Origin: Bradyrhizobiaceae bacterium
GTDB taxonomy: Bacteria; Pseudomonadota; Alphaproteobacteria; Rhizobiales; Xanthobacteraceae
NCBI GenBank assembly: GCA_016793685.1
Contig: JAEULX010000112.1
Coordinates: forward strand, 1 to 7,397
Reading direction: 5' to 3'
DNA: 7,397 nucleotides
The notes under the pieces were generated by a model, which was not told where the DNA came from, ran no database searches, and saw nothing but the letters and a program-made list of their open reading frames with translations. Position numbers and translations under genes: made by a program. Positions 4,999 through 7,397 of the stretch are shown here, one piece after another. How positions within the stretch are numbered: the stretch's first letter is position 1; each line of letters starts with the position of its first letter.

Positions 4999-5856
4999 AT
5001 GGCCGGTCCGGAACCATCGCTGGCGGCGCTCCGCGCCGAGATCGACCGCATCGACGAGGCCATGCACGGCCTCCTGATCGAGCGCAGCGAGATCATCGGG
5101 CGGCTCATCGCCGTCAAGCGAACGGCGGAGATGGGCTCCGCGTTCCGGCCGGCGCGCGAGGCGGAGATGATGCGGCGTCTGGTCGCCCGCCATCGCGGCA
5201 TTCTCCCGCTCGACACGGCCGAGAGCATCCTGCGGGTGATCATCGCGACCTTCACCTATATCCAGGCGCCTTACCGGCTCCACGCCGACATCTCCACCGG
5301 CGAAGCCGCCATGCGCGACTCGGCGCGGTTCCATTTCGGCTTCACCGTGCCGTTCCAGGAGCATCTCGGCGCGGCGGGCGTGCTCAGGGCGCTCGCCGTC
5401 GCGCCCGGCGATCTCGGCCTCGTGCCGGCGACGAGCGCCGCCGTCGGCGCCTGGTGGACCGGCCTCGAGGCCCACGATGCGCCGAAGATCATCGCCCGGC
5501 TGCCCTTTATCGAGCGCGCCGACCATCCCGCCGGATATCCGGTGTTCGCCGTCGCCCGCCCGCATCCCGACGCCGTGATCCGCGACGAAGCGACCGTCTG
5601 GAGCCTGAGCGTCTCCGGCTGGGGGATGAAGGCGGCGCAGGCCATCGGGCTTGCCGCCGAAGTGGTCGCCGTTCCCGAGGGCGCGTTCGACGGCGCGGCG
5701 CTGCTCGTCTCCCTGCCGGCCGACAGGAAGATCGAGGCGATCACGGACGCCTTGCAGAAGGCGGGGGTCTCGGTGCGTTCGCTGGCCCTCGTCGGCAGCC
5801 ATGCGACCCGCTATACGGTATCGGCGGACGGAAAGCTGATCCCCACCGGCCGATAA
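4999..5856 (+). CDS. AroQ-type chorismate mutase with unrecognised C-terminal domain
   Basis: Converts chorismate to prephenate, the branch step to phenylalanine and tyrosine, in the cytoplasm. The 285-residue product starts with a CM_2 helical domain (about 8-92). Residues that line up with the E. coli mutase active site are R12, R29 (LLIERSEII), K40 (LIAVKR), R53/E54 (PAREAEM) and Q89 (FTYIQA). Residues about 110-285 are a second globular part of unknown role. GDLGLVPATSAAVG (137-150) faintly recalls a prephenate dehydratase periplasmic-binding fold, but the dehydratase T-R-F motif and a clear ACT ESRP motif are not seen, so dehydratase activity is not claimed. The ATG at 4999 has GGGGAAGG at 4983-4990, 8 nt upstream; an in-frame ATG at 4942 has none and lies upstream of the predicted transcript start. 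hisC follows after 77 nt. Confidence 0.85.
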   Translation: MAGPEPSLAALRAEIDRIDEAMHGLLIERSEIIGRLIAVKRTAEMGSAFRPAREAEMMRRLVARHRGILPLDTAESILRVIIATFTYIQAPYRLHADISTGEAAMRDSARFHFGFTVPFQEHLGAAGVLRALAVAPGDLGLVPATSAAVGAWWTGLEAHDAPKIIARLPFIERADHPAGYPVFAVARPHPDAVIRDEATVWSLSVSGWGMKAAQAIGLAAEVVAVPEGAFDGAALLVSLPADRKIEAITDALQKAGVSVRSLALVGSHATRYTVSADGKLIPTGR

Positions 5857-5933
5857 TTGTCCCAGAACCGTTTCCACCGCGCGTGGTAGGAGCGACAAGC
5901 GGCCGCGCGAACGGACCGCCCTGGAGTGAATGA

Positions 5934-7034
5934 ATGCCTGCCCTGCGTCCCGAGCCACGCCCCGGCGTGCTGAAGATCAAGGCCTACGTGCCCGGCAAGA
6001 GCGATGCGCCGGGAGCCGCCAAGGTCTATAAGCTGTCCTCCAACGAGTCCCCGCTCGGACCGAGCCCGCAGGCGGTCGCGGCGTATCACGCGGTCGCCGA
6101 GCATCTGGAAGACTACCCCGACGGCGCGGCGACGGCGCTGCGCGAAGCGATCGGGCGAACCTACGGACTCGATCCCACCCGCATCGTGTGCGGGGCGGGA
6201 TCGGACGATCTCCTCAACCTGCTCGCCCGCGCCTACCTTGCCGATGGCGACGAGGCGATCCACACCACGCACGGTTTTCTCGTCTACCCGATCACGACGC
6301 TCGGCGCGGGCGCGACCCCGGTGGTCGCGCCGGAAAAGAACTTTACCGCCGACGTGGATGCGATCCTCGCCTGCGTGACCGAGCGCACCAAGATCGTGTT
6401 CCTCGCCAATCCCAACAACCCGACCGGCACCTTCATTCCCTTCGACGAGGTGAAGCGGCTGCATCGCGGCCTGCCGCCGCACGTGCTGCTCGTGATCGAC
6501 GCCGCCTATGCCGAATACGTCCGGCGCAACGACTATGCGGCGGGCATCGAACTGGTGGCGACCAGCGAAAACGTCGTCATGTGCCGCACCTTCTCCAAGA
6601 TCTACGGGCTCGCCGCGGTGCGCCTCGGATGGCTGTACGGCCCGCCCCACATCGTCGATGCGCTGAACCGCATCCGCGGTCCGTTCAATGTGAACGCGCC
6701 GGCGATCGCGGCCGGCGTTGCGGCCATGGCCGACAGCGCGCATGTCGAGCGCGCGCGCGCCCACAACGACCGCTGGCTCGCCTGGCTCACGGAGGAAATC
6801 GGCCGGCTTGGCCTCGACGTGACGCCGAGCGTCGCCAATTTCATTCTGATCCATTTTCCGGGGGACCAAGGAAAGACGGCAGCGGCGGCGGACGCGTTCC
6901 TTTCGGCGCGCGGACTCGTGCTGCGGCAGGTCGGCGTCTACGGACTGCCCAACGCCCTGCGCATGAGCGTCGGCTGCGAGGAGGCGAACCGCCTGGTGGT
7001 GCAGGCGCTCGCCGAATTTCTGGGGAAGGCGTGA
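5934..7034 (+). CDS. hisC: Histidinol-phosphate / aromatic aminotransferase (PLP, class I/II)
   Basis: A PLP-dependent aminotransferase that converts imidazole-acetol phosphate plus glutamate to histidinol phosphate. Many HisC proteins also transaminate aromatic keto acids. The 366-residue product is of full family length. Visible landmarks: KLSSNESPLGPSP (33-45), GAGSDDLLNLLARAYL (88-102), NPNNPTG (159-165), IDAAYAEY (188-195, Asp189 to the PLP ring nitrogen), FSKIYGLAAVRLGW (K222 is the Schiff-base lysine, R230 phosphate contact), and ALRMSVG (R343, carboxylate contact). The ATG at 5934 has GGAG at 5923-5926, 7 nt upstream. Standing between chorismate mutase and prephenate dehydrogenase, it probably serves tyrosine/phenylalanine synthesis as well as, or instead of, histidine; a similar hisC-tyrC pairing is known in Zymomonas. 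Whether a second hisC exists elsewhere cannot be seen. Confidence 0.9.
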   Translation: MPALRPEPRPGVLKIKAYVPGKSDAPGAAKVYKLSSNESPLGPSPQAVAAYHAVAEHLEDYPDGAATALREAIGRTYGLDPTRIVCGAGSDDLLNLLARAYLADGDEAIHTTHGFLVYPITTLGAGATPVVAPEKNFTADVDAILACVTERTKIVFLANPNNPTGTFIPFDEVKRLHRGLPPHVLLVIDAAYAEYVRRNDYAAGIELVATSENVVMCRTFSKIYGLAAVRLGWLYGPPHIVDALNRIRGPFNVNAPAIAAGVAAMADSAHVERARAHNDRWLAWLTEEIGRLGLDVTPSVANFILIHFPGDQGKTAAAADAFLSARGLVLRQVGVYGLPNALRMSVGCEEANRLVVQALAEFLGKA

Positions 7035-7096
7035 TGGCGCTACTCTGCATCCTCGGGTCTCAGCCCTCGCCAAGGTTCATTGTGCGTGGGCCTCTG

Positions 7097-7153
7097 CCCC
7101 CCCCCTTGAGGGAGAGGTCGGTCCGCGCATTTTTGCGCGGATCTGGAGGGGGG
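7097..7153. repeat. C/G-rich palindromic element, probably a dispersed REP-like repeat
   Basis: A run of nine C (7097-7105) can pair with the G-rich stretch 7145-7153. Between them is a perfect inner hairpin, TCCGCGC (7122-7128) with GCGCGGA (7135-7141) and a loop of ATTTTT, extendable by a G-U and a G-C pair. The wording CCCCTTGAGGGAGAGG followed by a hairpin and GGAGGGGGGTG resembles short intergenic repeats common in Bradyrhizobium-type genomes. No gene product is expected. Copy number cannot be checked from one window. Confidence 0.55.
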
Positions 7154-7198
7154 TGTTTTCGCGGTCGTAGCGAACATGATCATGCAGCTTTGTGCACG

Positions 7199-7237
7199 CC
7201 TTCCCTCCCCAACCCTGCCCCTCTGGGGGGAAGGGAG
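7199..7237. repeat. Second C/G-rich palindromic element
   Basis: CTTCCC (7200-7205) pairs with GGGAAG (7228-7233) and an inner CCCC (7218-7221) with GGGG (7225-7228); CTCCC/GGGAG at 7205-7209 and 7233-7237 give an alternative register. The string CTCCCCAACCCTGCCCCT followed by G-rich sequence is typical of dispersed palindromes in rhizobial intergenic DNA. It is 45 nt after the first element, and together they fill most of the gap between hisC and the dehydrogenase gene. Confidence 0.5.
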
Positions 7238-7287
7238 CAGTCTCTGCAGATAGGGGCGGCAGGGAACTATGCTCCCGGTGACTGCGC

Positions 7288-7397
7288 ATGACCTCCCGCG
7301 AGCCCCTCTTCAATCGCCTGGCGCTGATCGGGACCGGCCTGATCGGCTCGTCGATCGCGCGCGCGGCGCGGGCGCAGGGCCTCGTCCGCAGCATCGT
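7288..7397 (+). CDS. tyrA: Prephenate/arogenate dehydrogenase, 5' end only
   Basis: TyrA-family enzymes oxidise and decarboxylate prephenate (or arogenate) with NAD(P) on the way to tyrosine. Only the first 36 codons are present; the gene runs off the right edge. The product starts MTSREPLFNRLALIGTGLIGSSIARAAR. The GTGLIGSS segment at residues 15-22 is the Rossmann nucleotide-binding loop in the exact form usual for this family. The ATG at 7288 is the first in-frame start after a TGA at 7279, and no strong ribosome binding site precedes it. Position directly downstream of chorismate mutase and hisC supports the call. It is separated from hisC by 253 nt of mostly repeat sequence, unusual for a pair expected to be tightly coupled. 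Confidence 0.85.
   Translation, partial: MTSREPLFNRLALIGTGLIGSSIARAARAQGLVRSI

Noticed and set aside
5883..5933. GTG-started 16-codon leader ending directly before hisC
   Set aside because: No ribosome binding site for the GTG and no recognised arrest or attenuation motif; the frame is just the tail of a shadow frame of the mutase gene.

Overview
The window comes from a GC-rich genome, most likely an alphaproteobacterium of the order Hyphomicrobiales (Bradyrhizobium/Xanthobacteraceae-like). The evidence is the ccmC-ccmD-ccmG order, the style of the GlutK-PUA and MetX proteins, a chorismate mutase-hisC-prephenate dehydrogenase cluster, and short dispersed C/G-rich palindromes of the rhizobial type. 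The placement rests on recognition of gene style, not on a search.

Layout, left to right. Bases 1-1037 (+) hold the end of a cytochrome c maturation operon: the 3' end of ccmC, all of ccmD, and ccmG (thioredoxin-like), with a 3-nt gap and then a 4-nt ATGA overlap. After a 162-nt gap with a perfect inverted repeat come satP (acetate/succinate permease) and, 2 nt later, a secreted Cache-domain protein (1200-2386, +). A strong stem-loop at 2398-2423 lies between these genes and the convergent minus-strand pair metX-proB (4822-2448, transcribed metX first). A divergent intergenic region at about 4823-4998 then leads to the plus-strand aromatic/histidine block: AroQ-type chorismate mutase (4999-5856), hisC-type aminotransferase (5934-7034), two repeat palindromes, and the first 110 bases of a prephenate dehydrogenase gene (7288 to the window edge).

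The plus-strand block fits one pathway: chorismate to prephenate (mutase), prephenate to hydroxyphenylpyruvate or arogenate (dehydrogenase), and transamination by the HisC-like enzyme. metX supplies activated homoserine for methionine and proB starts proline synthesis, so the right two thirds of the window is amino-acid biosynthesis.

The most interesting item is in the metX leader. A 15-codon upstream ORF (MCTLAPILEGRRAPP, 4866-4819, minus strand) has a good ribosome binding site, and its stop codon overlaps the metX start as ATGA. It ends exactly in Arg-Ala-Pro-Pro, the motif known from RAPP ribosome-arrest peptides of actinobacteria and alphaproteobacteria. The codons for its Arg-Arg-Ala also form one arm of a perfect 8-bp inverted repeat whose other arm is near the predicted transcript 5' end. 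This looks like a translational-arrest or coupling switch controlling methionine synthesis. It is inferred from sequence only.
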